Positions 24,301-33,229 of a stretch of DNA of 64,000 nucleotides are shown here, piece by piece. Position 1 is the first letter of the stretch. Each line of letters opens with the position of its first letter. Source of the DNA: Arcuatula senhousia (taxonomy: Eukaryota; Mollusca; Bivalvia; Mytilida; Mytilidae); NCBI GenBank assembly GCA_963971305.1, contig OZ020317.1:20540001-20604000 (forward strand), read 5' to 3'. A model generated the notes under the pieces. It did not search any database. It was given only the letters and a program-made list of their open reading frames with translations, and was not told the DNA's origin. The position numbers and the translations under genes were made by a program.

Positions 24301-27300
24301 CATCTTGCTTCCGGTTCCGGTGACGCAACATCCAGTAATTAAGGGGAGGTAATTCCACAAAGTCACCGCACGATAAAAGGCTTGTAACTAAGTTATTCCT
24401 TGACCGATTCCTTTCGGGTTTGTTACATTGTCTTAAGTAAGACAATGTCTCTTTGATGATTTTCTTTGTGGTCTTCAGTGGTCATTAGAGGCTTGACCAG
24501 TAGGTGACCATTTCCTATTTTTATCAAAGGTGGGGTTGTCGTATATCGTTGGAAAGGTCGCAAGGTGTAGTTGTCATTTTTGAGTTGTTTGAGTCGGATG
24601 TGGTCAGTGGTCAGTCAGGGCTTGACCGTTAGGTGATCCCTTTTTCTTCTTTTTGTATACGAACCGTGTAATATGTCATTGTAAAGCTTGTGAGGTCTAG
24701 TTTTATATTCTTTCTTTTGTGATAATCTAAGGGGAAGTAACTCTAGGTTTTTACTGTGTTTGAAGGTGTGTTTTAAAAGGAATTTGTCGGGCTTTGTGGG
24801 GTAGGCTTTAGCTACTCTTTCGATCCCTTTTTATAGGGCGTTAGGGATAACAAATCGATTCTAAGTTTCGATACTTTATTTTGAACACAGTAATAGGTTT
24901 CAGTCTTCATCCTCGTCTTCTTCACTCTCCTCGTCAGGCCTGAACTGTTTTATTTTCTCATCCAGCAAGTACTTTCTCTTCTCAGTAGCGTATTTCCAAG
25001 ACTCTTCATACTCATAATCTTCATCGCCCCTCAGTCGTTTTGCCGTTTGTTTGATCTTCTTGTGGAGTGGATCTCGTGCCATTTCCATTTGCCACATACT
25101 GTTATTGACGTATCGATTTTTAGAGCTTCTCTATAGAGCGGGAGCAAATCCAGGTCAGCTTTTGATATTGCCTCTTTTTCATCCACTTTCTTTTCGTGTT
25201 CGTCTTTGTAGCTGATCATGACTTGTCCAATAAAGCCACCCCACGGATCGAACTGTTCTCCGGGGTAAGTTTCTTTGTCTTCAGACAAGTCGTCACTCTT
25301 TATCCTCCTCTTCCTCTTCCTCAGTTTCCCATTCCGGATCCTCCTTCAACCATTCCGGTTCCTCCATTTTTCTTTGATGCTTCTGTTCTTTGTGTCTCTG
25401 TAGATTGAACAATTTTTGGCTTGTGTATCCGCATTCGTCGCAATGGTACATCTTTTCTTCTTGACGGCCGGTTTCTATCTGATGATTTTTGTTCCGTCCT
25501 TGTAAATTTATCTATCACTTCTGAATAGTATAACATGTTGTTAACAGAACCCTCATTGCCGGTGCGGATTTGATCGAGTCTTGTTAAATTGTCTTTCTTT
25601 CTTTTCCATACATAGCCAAAGAATGCATTCCTCAATTTTGCTAAGCTCAGTCTCTTGTATGCAAGCTTCAATGCTTTGAATCTACGCCATTCTTTAAAAA
25701 TTTGCTGGCATTCTATGCACGGTACAATTAAGTTTTGTTTCGATTTATAAAACTGATCTTTTGGCTTTCTCTCGTCGCATTTACGACAAACACGTTCCCC
25801 GTTCTCACTTTCAATGTTCTTTTCTATGAGTTTTAGAAGATTATCCATTACATTTACGTGCGCTTGTTCGAATACATTCGAGCCACTGACAACATTTTTC
25901 ATTTATTTTGCCTTTTCAAAATTGTATCGTCCAATCATCTCTCAGCATTTTATCACGTGACTAACTCTTTGCTCTTCTTGCTCTTTTGATTGCTCATTTT
26001 GTTCTTTTGCAGCCCATCTAGCTCTTTTGCAGCTCCTTTTGCTCTTTTGCAGCTCCAATTGCTCTTTCGCAGCTCCTTTTGCTCTTTTGCAGCTCATCTT
26101 GATCCTTTTTTTGCTCATTTCGCTCTTTTGCAGCTCATCTTGCTCTTTTCCTTGCTCATCTTGCTCTTCTGCAGCTCTTTTTTGCTCTTTACCTTGCTCT
26201 TTTGCAGCTCTTTTTAGCTCTTTACCTTGCTGATCTTGCTCTTTTGCTGCTCATTTTGCTCATTTACCTTGCTCATCTTGCTCTTTTGCTGCTTTTCTTA
26301 CTAATTTGATCACCCAGCAGCAGCAGCAGCAGCAGCCATTTTACCCTCTTCCCCCCTTTCACTTACGCAGCAGCAGCCATTTTACCCTCCCCCCTTTCAC
26401 TTACGCAGCAGCAGCCATTTTAACACCTTCTCCCCCCTTTTTTCACTTAAGCAGCAGCAGCAGCAGCCATTTCACCCTCTTCTCCCCTTTCACTTATGCA
26501 GCACCAGCCGTTCGAATTCCTTACCTTCTTCCCTTTTTTTTTCTAGTTGTGTTTTTCCTGTCCTGTGTTAACTTGTACAACTTTTGTCAAGCAGGAAATC
26601 CAGACCACTTTATACTTTTAATTTTCCATAGACCCTGTGTTAAATCTGTTGGCGACTCGTGTCACTCCCAGATCTCAGCAATGAAGTCGTGTGTAATCAT
26701 GCGGAACTAACTATTCCATTGAGATCATTTTGTACTTGATAACCCAATATCTTCTAACCAGTTCAAACCGGTTCTTTTCGTTCCGATACTACCCCTTTGC
26801 AGTTCTATTTTTAACCCTTACCCTAACTCTAGCTATTCTAGTTTGTAATTCTAACCCTAACCCTAACCCTAATCTCTAACCTTAACCTTTTCTCTTTTCA
26901 GTTCTATTTTTAGCCCTTACCCCAATTCTAACTCTAACTCTCTTTGATAGTGTTGTCATTGTATTTTTAACCCTTACCCTAACCCTAACCCTTGCTATTC
27001 TAGTTTGTTATTCTAACCCTAACCCTAAACCCTAACCCTATCCTCTAACCCTAACCCTAACCCTAACCTCTAACCTTAACCTTTTCTCTTTTCAGTTCTA
27101 TTTTTAGCCCTTACACCAATTCTAACTCTAACTCTCTTTGATAGTGTTGTCATTGTATTTTTAACCCTTACCCTAACCCTAACCCTTGCTATTCTAGTTT
27201 GTTATTCTAACCCTAACCCTAAACCCTAACCCTATCCTCTAACCCTAACACTAACCTCTAACCCTACCCCTAACTCTTTCTCTTTTCAATTCTATTTAAA

Positions 27301-30300
27301 CCCTTATCCCAATTCTAACTCTAAGTCTCTTTGCCTTTGTTGTCATTGTATTTTAACCCTAACTCTAACTCACTCTTCTCTAACCCTTTTTCTCTTTTCA
27401 GTTCTATTTTTAGCCCTTATCCCCATTCTAACTCTAATTCTATTTGCCTTTGTTGTCATTGTATTTCTAACTCAAACCCTAATTTTCTTTTCTCTAACTC
27501 TCTCTTCTTTAACCCTTTCTCTTTCCATTTCTATTTCTTTACCATTTACTCTAACCCTAACCTAAATTCTTCTCTGTTGTGTACAGTATTTCTATTCATG
27601 TTCGTACCCTAACCCTAACTCTTCTGCTATGTAGCCTTAACCCTAACTCTTGATCTATTTGCACGTAGTGCTCTTTTTGTTGTTGTTTTTGTAAATGCAT
27701 TATTGTTTGCATTGTTTTTGTTTAACTTCACAAAGAATCAGAAATCGGCGCAAACGTGATATTACAAACCGCTCATGAACAGGAAAAGCAGAACAACAAC
27801 ACAAGTTGCAAAGAGATCAAGAGTTAGGGTTAGGGTACGATCATGAATAGAAATACTCTACACAACAGAGGAGAATTTAGGTTAGGGTTAGAGTAAATGG
27901 TAAAGAAATAGAAATGGAAAGAGAAAGGGTTAAAGAAGAGAGAGTTAGAGAAAAGAAAATTAGGGTTTGAGTTAGAAATACAATGACAACAAAGGCAAAT
28001 AGAGTTAAAGTTAGAATGGGGATAAGGGCTAAAAATAGAACTGAAAAGAGAAAAGGGTTAGAGAAGAGTGACTTAGAGTTAGGGTTAAAATACAATGACA
28101 ACAATGGCAAAGAGACTTAGAGTTAGAATGGGGATAAGGGCTTAAATAGAATTGAAAAGAGAAAGAGTTAAGGTTAGAGGTTAGGGTTAGGGTTAGGGTT
28201 AGAGGATAGGGTTAGGGTTTAGGGTTAGGGTTAGAATAACAAACTAGAATAGCAAGGGTTAGGGTTAGGGTAAGGGTTAAAATACAATGACAACACTATC
28301 AAAGAGAGTTAGAGTTAGAATTGGGGTAAGGGCTAAAAATAGAACTGAAAAGAGAAAAGGTTAAGGTTAGAGGTTAGGGTTAGGGTTAGGGTAAGAGGAT
28401 ATGGTTAGGGTTTAGGGTTATGGTTAGAATAAAAAACTAGAATAGCAAGGGTTAGGGTTAGGGTAAGGGTTAAAAATACAATGACAACACTATCAAAGAG
28501 AGTTAGAGTTAGAATGGGGTAAGGGCTAAAAATAGAACTGAAAAGAGAAAAGGTTAAGGTTAGAGATTAGGGTTAGGGTTAGGGTTAGAATTACAAACTA
28601 GAATAGCTAGAGTTAGGGTAAGGGTTAAAAATAGAACTGCAAAGGGGTAGTATCGGAACGAAAAGAACCGGTTTGAACTGGTTAGAAGATATTGGGTTAT
28701 CAAGTACAAAATGATCTCAATGGAATAGTTAGTTCCGCATGATTACACACGACTTCATTGCTGAGATCTGGGGTGACACGAGTCGCCAACAGATTTAACA
28801 CAGGGTCTATGGAAAATTAAAAGTATCAAGTGGTCTGGCTTCCCTGCTTGACAAAAGTTGTACAAGTTAACACGGGACAGGAAAAACACAACTAGAAAAA
28901 AAGGGAAGAAGGTAAGGAAACGGCTGGTGCTGCATAAGTGAAAGGGAAGAAGAGGGTGAAATGGCTGCTGCTGCTGCTTAAGTGAAAAAAAGGGGGAGAA
29001 GGTGTTAAAACGGCTGCTGCTGCTGCTGCTGCTGCTGCGTAAGTGAAAGGGGGGGGAGAGGGTAAAATGGCTGCTGCTGCTGCTGTTGCGTAAGTGAAAG
29101 GGGGAAGAGGGTAAAATGGCTGCTGCTGCTGCTGCTGGGTGATCAAATTAGTAAGAAAAGCAGCAAAAGAGCAAGATGAGCAAAGCAAAAGAGCAAAATG
29201 AGCTGCAAAAGAGCAAGATGAGCAAGGTAAAGAGCTAAAAAGAGCTGCAAAAGAGCAAGATGAGCAAGAAAAAGAGCAAGATGAGCTGCAAAAGAGCAAT
29301 TGGAGCTGCAAAAGAGCAAAAGGAGCTGCAAAAGAGCAAGATGAGCTGCAAAAGAGCAAACTGAGCAATCAAAAGAGCAAGAAGAGCAAAGAGTGAGTCA
29401 CGTGATAAAATGCTGAGAGATGATTGGACGATACAATTTTGAAAAGGGAAAATGAATGATCAATGTTGTCAGTGGCTCAAATGTATTCAAACAAGACGCA
29501 CGTAAATGTAATGGATTATCTTCTAAAACTCATAGACAAGAACATTGAAAGTGAGAACGGGGAACGTGTTTGTCGTAAATGCGGCGAGAGGAAGCCAAAA
29601 GATCAGTTTTATAAATCGAAACAAAATTTAATTGTGCCGTGCATAGAATGCCAGCAAATATTTAAAGAATGGCGTAGATTCAAAGCATTGAAGCTTGCAT
29701 ACAATAGAAAGAGCTTGGCAAATTTGAGGAATGCATTCTTTGCCTATGTATGGAAAAGAAAGAAAGACATTTTTACAAGACCCGATCAAATCCGCACCGG
29801 CAATGAGGGTTCTGTTAACAACATGTTATACTATTCAGAAGTGATAGATAAATTTACACGCACGGAACAAAAATCATCAGATAGAACCCGACCGTCGAGA
29901 AGGAAAGATGTACCATTGCGACGTATGCGGATACACAAGCCAAAAGTTGTTCAATCTACAGAGACACAAAGAACAGAAGCATCAAAGAAAAATGGAGGAA
30001 CCGGAATGGTTGAAGGAGGACCCGGAATGGGAAACTGAGGAAGAGGAAGATACGGAATCAGAAAAGAGTGACGACTTGTCTGAAGAAGAAGAAACTTACC
30101 CCGGAGAACAGTTTGATCCGTGGGGTGGCTTTATTGGACAAGTGATGATCAGCTACAAAGACGAACACGAAAAGAAAGTGGATGAATACACGGAAAAAGG
30201 TCACCACGAAAAAGAGGCAATATCAAAGGCTGACTTGGATTTGCTCCCGCTCTATAGAGAAGATTAAAAAAATCTCTACGTCAATAATATTATGTGGCAA

Positions 30301-33229
30301 ATGGAAATGGCACGAGATCCACTCCACAAGAAGATCAAACAAACGGCAAAACGACTGAGGGACGATGAAGATTATGTGTATGAAGAGTCTTGGAAATACG
30401 CTACTGAGAAGAGAAAGTACTTGCTGGATGAGAAAATAAAACAGTTCAGGCCTGACGAGGAGAGTGAAGAAGACGAGGATGAAGACTGAAACCTATTACT
30501 GTGTTCAAAATAAAGTATCGAAACTTAAAATCGATTTGTTATCCCTAACGCCCTATTTAAAAAGATCAAACCAGTACTACCCCACAAAGCCCGGCAAATT
30601 CCTTACAAAACGGTATCAAATACAAGACTTAAAACACAGTAGAAACCAAGAGTTACTTCCCTTAGATTGACACGAAAGAAAGAATATAAAACTAGACCTC
30701 ACAAGCTTTACAATGACATATTACACGCTAAGTATACAACAAGAAGAAAAAGGGGTCACCTAATGGTCAAGCCCTGACTGACCACTGACCACTACCGACT
30801 CAAACAACTCAAAAATGGCAACTACACCTTGCTACTTTTACAACAATATACGACAACCCCACCTTTGATAAGAAATAGGAAATGGTCACCTACTGGTCAA
30901 GCCTCAAATGACCACTGAAGACCACAAAGAAAATCATCAAAGAGACATTGTCTTACTAAAGACAATGCAACAAACCCGAAAGGAATCGGTCAAGGAATAA
31001 CTAAATTACAAGCCTTTTACCGTGTGGTGACTTTGCGGAATTACCTCCCCTTAATTACCGGATGTTGCGTCACCGGAAGCAAGATGGCCGACCGGAAGCA
31101 AAATGGCGGAACCGGAAGCAAGATGGCGGACCAGAAGCAAAATGGCCACCGTGATCCAAGATGGCGGACCGGAAGTGGATATGACGTCACAGACCTGCGC
31201 AGAGGGCTGCTCCACCCAAGAAATCATAACCGTTTCAATCTCATATACTACCGTGTTATCAAGCAACAGGAAAGAATAAATAATACAGAGGGACTTGTAG
31301 CCAGTCTTAATCATCATTATTAAATATAAGATCGGATATTTTGAATTAGTGAAAAGGAAAATAACGTTAAACGATAAATTAGAATCAAATAATTAGGAAT
31401 TTGTTTATTCTTTAGAAGAACTGTTAAGTAGAATGGTTCAACTTTAATTTTATGTGAAACGGCGATACATTAGCCAAGAAGCAATGATGAAATTAACTAA
31501 GATTTATTATTGATATTTAACTTACAAAACACGTTAATTCGCTCGACTGTGGCATCACTGAAGAAGTTTTGTTTAATAGAAAATGCACAAGTAAATTTCC
31601 CTGCAAGTTTTTTTTCTACTTTAAAAAAGATACAGCAAATTTCTTCACTGCTGTTATGTTTGCTGACATAACAGCCATTGCCATTCAAACTGAGCCTTGT
31701 GTATTTTTCACTTAGTGTGCAGCATAGTTTTCCTGGTAACTGGTCTATAAGATATGTTGGACATATATTGGGATAAGGGTAACCTTAAAAAAATAAAAAA
31801 AGTAATATCATTGAAACACAAATAATTATATACCAAAATGTAGGAAAACTTGAAACACTTATTACCAATATGTCATTTTTAAATGAGTTAAATAGTTCAA
31901 TTGCTTCAATACATAACACTATATAACAATGTAAATTGCTTTACGATTATAGTTCATGTCTTATTACTAGATTTAAATTTCTTTTTACAGCCAATATGTG
32001 TGGAATTTTGAGCACACTGTTATTTATTGGTCACTTTGTCTGATAGCAGAGAAAAGGTGGTACATGTTGTACATGTACTCTTCCTTGTAGATTTTGTAAA
32101 TGAGGCGTCACATCCAAACACTCTCACAAACTTTTGAGATAATTACTATAATTCATGAAAATATCATTTCGCTGCTTGTAGAGTTTTACCGCTCCGGAAT
32201 CAACACTTTTGTGTTGTGAAACGCATCGAACCTAGTTTAGTATAATTTTTCTAGGCTCTTCATATTCATATAGTGTTTGACATTTTCATCTTATGGTAGA
32301 GCGCCTCCGATGAATCTTTAATAGACGAAACGCGTATCAGGCAAAGAAAAAACTATTGTCTGGAACTTTGTTGTAATTTATATATCAATATACGTATTGT
32401 GTAATTTGCCCTTTCGATATACATGTAGATTCAAAGTTGGCAAAACATTACCTGAAGGAATAAGAAATTACCAAAGAAGTACTAGAAAAAATGAATGACT
32501 ACCAAAAGGGATTTCTCATTTACATAACAAATAAAATTAACAACAAAAAGCATTGTAACAACCACTAGTGCAATAACAAATTTTGCAATAACATTTTATT
32601 TTGGTAAATTTTAATTTTTCTGGTTTCTATTTGGCTTGAAAAGGATACAAATACATGTATTTCAAATTGTGTTAACTACATTTGCATTTAGAAAGATTAC
32701 TTCACAGCTTAGAAATCAGGTTTGAAGTACTTGTTTTGCATTATAAAATATGAAATGTAATAATGCGTTTTGCAAATGATAGTTTATTCTGTTATTGGTT
32801 CTTTGTGCCCTTATTTTGTACATATGGATAAAAAGATAAAACTTAAGCTCTTCAAATCTACCCGCTGTCCCTTATATCGACCAGTGAGTTAGAGTAGATG
32901 AAGCTAGATATTTGATCGAATGCTAATATGTAGAGACGGTAGAAGGTAGACAAAGTACTGAAAATTTCTGAAAGGGTGAAGGGTAAGAGCGGACGGAAAA
33001 CAGAATATTAGAAAAGGGAAATTAAGAAAAGAAATAGACGATATTGAGATGTGGAATAAGTGTACGCGACACAACAAACATAAACAAACAGCAATTCAAA
33101 AAATCACAACGGAAAACAGCAAGCAGTCTTCATACCTTCTTCACAATGAACCGTTACCATTACCACCACAAAGATACTAAGACATATCAGCAACTGCGAA
33201 TACATTTTCAAAAGATTGCTGCAAGCGAA
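18325..33229 (-). CDS. IgSF-2: three-Ig short-tailed membrane receptor
   Basis: Six coding exons join in frame: 33205-33136, 31783-31526, 22787-22476, 21681-21352, 19675-19598 and 18523-18501. All five introns are GT-AG and phase 1. The 356-aa product has a clear signal peptide (1-23), a Cys-rich Ig-like domain (24-109), a canonical Ig domain (110-213), a one-cysteine membrane-proximal domain (214-323), a span (about 328-349) and a seven-residue tail ending RRQKE. It pairs exon for exon with IgSF-3. The lack of a signalling tail suggests a decoy, an adaptor-dependent receptor or a ligand-like role (inference). Intron 2 is 8.7 kb because it holds a 7.1-kb inverted repeat; the matching intron of IgSF-3 is 1.8 kb. 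Confidence 0.78.
18501..18523 (-). CDS. IgSF-2 exon 6, terminal short tail
   Basis: Joined in phase 1 after TCTTTTAG it encodes WCRRQKE and stops at TGA. Positive residues directly after the span fit a cytoplasmic anchor. Confidence 0.6.
18741..18787 (-). ncRNA. hammerhead ribozyme, canonical core
   Basis: Reading the minus strand: stem I GCGCCT, core CTGATGA, stem II GTCT-TGAA-TAGAC, GAAAC, a minimal stem III GCGCG, then the GTC cleavage site and stem I partner AGGCGT. All invariant core bases are present. The very short stem III matches the satellite-type hammerheads of newts and schistosomes. Confidence 0.88.
19097..19140 (-). ncRNA. hammerhead ribozyme, canonical core
   Basis: Same core as the neighbouring unit. 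Stem I is here a perfect six-pair GCGCCT/AGGCGC because three bases (TAC) are missing on the plus-strand left side. Confidence 0.88.
19598..19675 (-). CDS. IgSF-2 exon 5, transmembrane exon
   Basis: Encodes DVDGIPIIYLVLAVMVIAQ and onward to IVL, a span of about 22 residues. The start GIPIIY.VLA is shared with IgSF-3. Confidence 0.8.
20078..21283. mobile_element. foldback DNA transposon with 8-bp target duplication
   Basis: Ends ATGGCACG and CGTGCCAT are flanked by identical ACATTGGT octamers (20070-20077 and 21284-21291). The inverted ends continue imperfectly for about 130 bp, with blocks such as ACCCTGGTATCTATA and AACTGGGGG. An inner inverted pair of GAAACGAAA-type sequence lies at about 20460-20690. 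An 8-bp duplication points to hAT (or P-like) mobilisation. No transposase ORF. Intron 4 of IgSF-2. Confidence 0.82.
21352..21681 (-). CDS. IgSF-2 exon 4, membrane-proximal domain
   Basis: Acceptor TTGATTTAG, donor GTAATT, 110 codons, phase 1. Starts GPPVML, with one cysteine (DLTCAIL) and several Asn-glycosylation sites. Same length as IgSF-3 exon 4 and similar throughout. Confidence 0.8.
22476..22787 (-). CDS. IgSF-2 exon 3, canonical Ig domain
   Basis: Acceptor ATATTATAG, donor GTTAGT. Entry completes the usual interdomain YPPSF. The B-strand cysteine (LVCPVKSG), C-strand tryptophan (IVWEHMSMF) and F-strand RYQDSGIYVCGV are all present, an Ig fold with the standard D-x-G-x-Y-x-C. Confidence 0.9.
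23422..24094. mobile_element. TIR element related to the 16.8-kb element
   Basis: AAAGGATGGGTTG at the left and CAACCCATCCTTT at the right form the ends. The right 85 bp matches the left end of the 16793-17958 element in reverse complement (ATTTTTCGCC, CCTTATCGCAACC). Noncoding, 673 bp. No target duplication recognised. Confidence 0.6.
24139..24144 (+). repeat. left target-site duplication GTGTTA
   Basis: Directly abuts the left terminus of the inverted-repeat element; the same hexamer directly follows the right terminus. Confidence 0.65.
24215..24345. promoter_or_regulatory. ETS/YY1/CRE-like motif cluster, left tip
   Basis: A perfect CRE palindrome TGACGTCA (24218-24225) is followed by ACTTCCGG (ETS-type) and repeated GCCATCTTG (YY1-type, reverse) with CTTCCGG units in tandem. 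This is the vocabulary of a TATA-less animal promoter. The transcription direction is not known. Confidence 0.5.
24900..25902 (-). pseudogene. zinc-finger protein gene, left-arm copy, frameshifted
   Basis: Three frames in series: 25902-25321 (zinc-ribbon part, VCRKCDERKPKDQFYKS with a later PCIEC), 25288-25031 (acidic GEQFDPWGGFIGQVMISY) and 25097-24900 (Lys-rich HKKIKQTAKRL, acidic end). A C2H2 finger (YHCDECGYTSQK..H....H) is read in a frame overlapping the end of the first. Compared with the right arm there are indels near 25290-25310 and near 25100, so the copy is disrupted. Function unknown; nucleic-acid binding is inferred from the fingers. Confidence 0.65.
25975..26310 (+). repeat. GCTCTTTTGCAGCTC minisatellite, left arm
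   Basis: Degenerate 15- to 30-bp units of TTGCTCTTTTGCAGCTC. Long open frames across it are low-complexity artefacts. Confidence 0.85.
26316..26500 (+). repeat. interrupted CAG tract, left arm
   Basis: Four CAGCAG blocks separated by a recurring CCATTTTACCCTC...CACTTACG spacer of about 50 bp. Confidence 0.85.
26810..27660 (+). repeat. interstitial CCCTAA telomere-type array, left arm
   Basis: Runs of CCCTAA mixed with CTCTAA and longer AT-rich units that repeat every 150-200 bp (for example TTCTCTTTTCAGTTC). Degenerate, so an old interstitial array or a satellite, not a living telomere. Confidence 0.85.
27661..27812. other. spacer at the palindrome centre
   Basis: About 150 bp not clearly repeated. 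It carries no recognisable gene; both edges keep weak similarity (TGATCT.TTTGCA), so the original symmetry point may lie inside. Confidence 0.6.
27813..28640 (-). repeat. interstitial TTAGGG telomere-type array, right arm
   Basis: Inverted partner of the left array. On the plus strand the order is CCCTAA, spacer, TTAGGG, which is the opposite of a telomere-to-telomere fusion. Confidence 0.85.
28957..29140 (-). repeat. interrupted CTG tract, right arm
   Basis: Inverted partner with longer CTG runs, up to about eight or nine triplets near 29010-29036, showing copy-number drift between arms. Confidence 0.85.
29155..29395 (-). repeat. GAGCTGCAAAAGAGCAA minisatellite, right arm
   Basis: Inverted partner of the left-arm minisatellite, about 95 bp shorter. 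Confidence 0.85.
29463..30038 (+). CDS. zinc-ribbon protein ORF, right-arm copy
   Basis: A 191-codon frame with a C-x2-C...C-x2-C zinc ribbon (RVCRKCGERKPKDQF, PCIECQQIFKEWRR) followed by a basic region. The zinc-ribbon layout resembles HNH-associated and phage-type ribbons but no catalytic motif is visible. It is open in both arms, which argues it was maintained until recently. Its 3' end overlaps the C2H2 ORF in another frame, so the two may be parts of one gene split by a shift, or overlapping reading frames. Confidence 0.6.
   Translation: MLSVAQMYSNKTHVNVMDYLLKLIDKNIESENGERVCRKCGERKPKDQFYKSKQNLIVPCIECQQIFKEWRRFKALKLAYNRKSLANLRNAFFAYVWKRKKDIFTRPDQIRTGNEGSVNNMLYYSEVIDKFTRTEQKSSDRTRPSRRKDVPLRRMRIHKPKVVQSTETQRTEASKKNGGTGMVEGGPGMGN
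29908..30267 (+). CDS. C2H2 zinc-finger acidic protein ORF, right-arm copy
   Basis: Starts MYHCDVCGYTSQKLFNLQRH, a single C2H2 finger (Cys4, Cys7, His20, His25), then a Glu/Asp-rich stretch and YPGEQFDPWGGFIGQ. The overlap with the preceding ORF is about 130 bp. It ends at an in-frame TAA where the left arm reads on, so the natural protein is probably longer. I recall similar C2H2 plus acidic proteins as repeated bivalve genes of unknown role. Confidence 0.6.
   Translation: MYHCDVCGYTSQKLFNLQRHKEQKHQRKMEEPEWLKEDPEWETEEEEDTESEKSDDLSEEEETYPGEQFDPWGGFIGQVMISYKDEHEKKVDEYTEKGHHEKEAISKADLDLLPLYRED
30292..30489 (+). pseudogene. C-terminal part of the zinc-finger gene, right arm
   Basis: Open frame MWQMEMARDPLHKKIKQTAK, a charged helix-like segment, closing with an acidic EESEEDEDED run. 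Separated from the preceding ORF by one stop codon; the left-arm copy is separated by frame change, so the two arms are broken differently. Confidence 0.6.
31065..31190. promoter_or_regulatory. ETS/YY1/CRE-like motif cluster, right tip
   Basis: Inverted copy of the left cluster: tandem CCGGAAGCAAGATGGC units, AAGATGGCGG, CCGGAAGTGG and TGACGTCA (31182-31189). Confidence 0.5.
31253..31258 (+). repeat. right target-site duplication GTGTTA
   Basis: Partner of 24139-24144, immediately after the right terminus. Confidence 0.65.
31526..31783 (-). CDS. IgSF-2 exon 2, Cys-rich Ig-like domain
   Basis: Acceptor TTTTTAAG, donor GTAAGT, phase 1 both sides. Shows GKLCC, GCYVSK, EEICCIF and FTCAF, the six-cysteine pattern shared with IgSF-3 exon 2. 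It is not a canonical Ig domain because of the doubled cysteines. Confidence 0.8.
32175..32385 (+). repeat. degenerate hammerhead repeat unit, plus orientation
   Basis: Contains CTCCGGAATCAACACTTTTGTGTT and a decayed ribozyme at 32301-32345 with CCGATGA in place of CTGATGA, then GAAACGCG. It ends, like the arrays, with GGAACTTTGTTGTAATTT. Intron 1 of IgSF-2. Confidence 0.7.
32940..33120 (-). repeat. dispersed repeat end, inverted
   Basis: GATGTGGAATAAGTGTACGC here is the reverse complement of sequence at 33655-33690 and 42785-42820, the right end of the TTTAACCC family. Confidence 0.6.
33136..33205 (-). CDS. IgSF-2 exon 1, signal peptide
   Basis: Starts MYSQLLICLSIFVVVMVTVH followed by CEE and a split glycine at a GTATGA donor. 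This is a strong signal peptide with a likely cleavage after VHC. IgSF-3 exon 1 has the same length, 70 nt, and aligned sequence. An acceptor-like CATTTTAG at 33230-33237 is conserved in both genes, so a noncoding 5' exon may lie upstream. Confidence 0.8.

Larger units (their letters stand above)
24147..27660 (+). repeat. left arm of giant inverted repeat
   Basis: Reads as the reverse complement of 27813-31250 with scattered substitutions and indels, for example about 29 bp near 27622-27650 absent from the right arm, and extra GGTGGAGCAG near the left tip. Confidence 0.9.
27813..31250 (-). repeat. right arm of giant inverted repeat
   Basis: Inverted partner of the left arm. It keeps the longer CTG tracts and the less damaged copy of the gene. 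Confidence 0.9.
24145..31252. mobile_element. 7.1-kb giant inverted-repeat element in IgSF-2 intron 2
   Basis: Two arms of about 3.5 kb (24147-27660 and 27813-31250) are inverted copies around a spacer of about 150 bp. A GTGTTA hexamer abuts both outer ends (24139-24144 and 31253-31258). The left terminus begins AG. Six-base duplications, an AG start and long TIRs are traits described for Polinton/Maverick elements, but no polymerase, integrase or capsid gene is present, so that link is tentative. If it is Polinton-derived, it is reduced to its TIRs. Each arm holds, from the tip inward: promoter-like cluster, decayed zinc-finger gene, minisatellite, CTG tract, unique block, telomere-type repeats. 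Confidence 0.82.

Noticed and set aside
24041..24445. A 134-aa minus-strand ORF at the left tip of the palindrome
   Set aside because: It spans the element boundary and the GGAAGCAAGATGGC tandem repeats, so it cannot be an old gene.
25990..26710. Long open frames across the GCTCTT and CAG repeats, and their right-arm partners at 28892-29368
   Set aside because: Low-complexity frames arise from period-three and period-fifteen repeats; no start context or conserved domain.
26810..28640. Fossil chromosome-end fusion
   Set aside because: Strand order is CCCTAA then TTAGGG, the opposite of a fusion, and the arrays are part of a bounded element with a target duplication.
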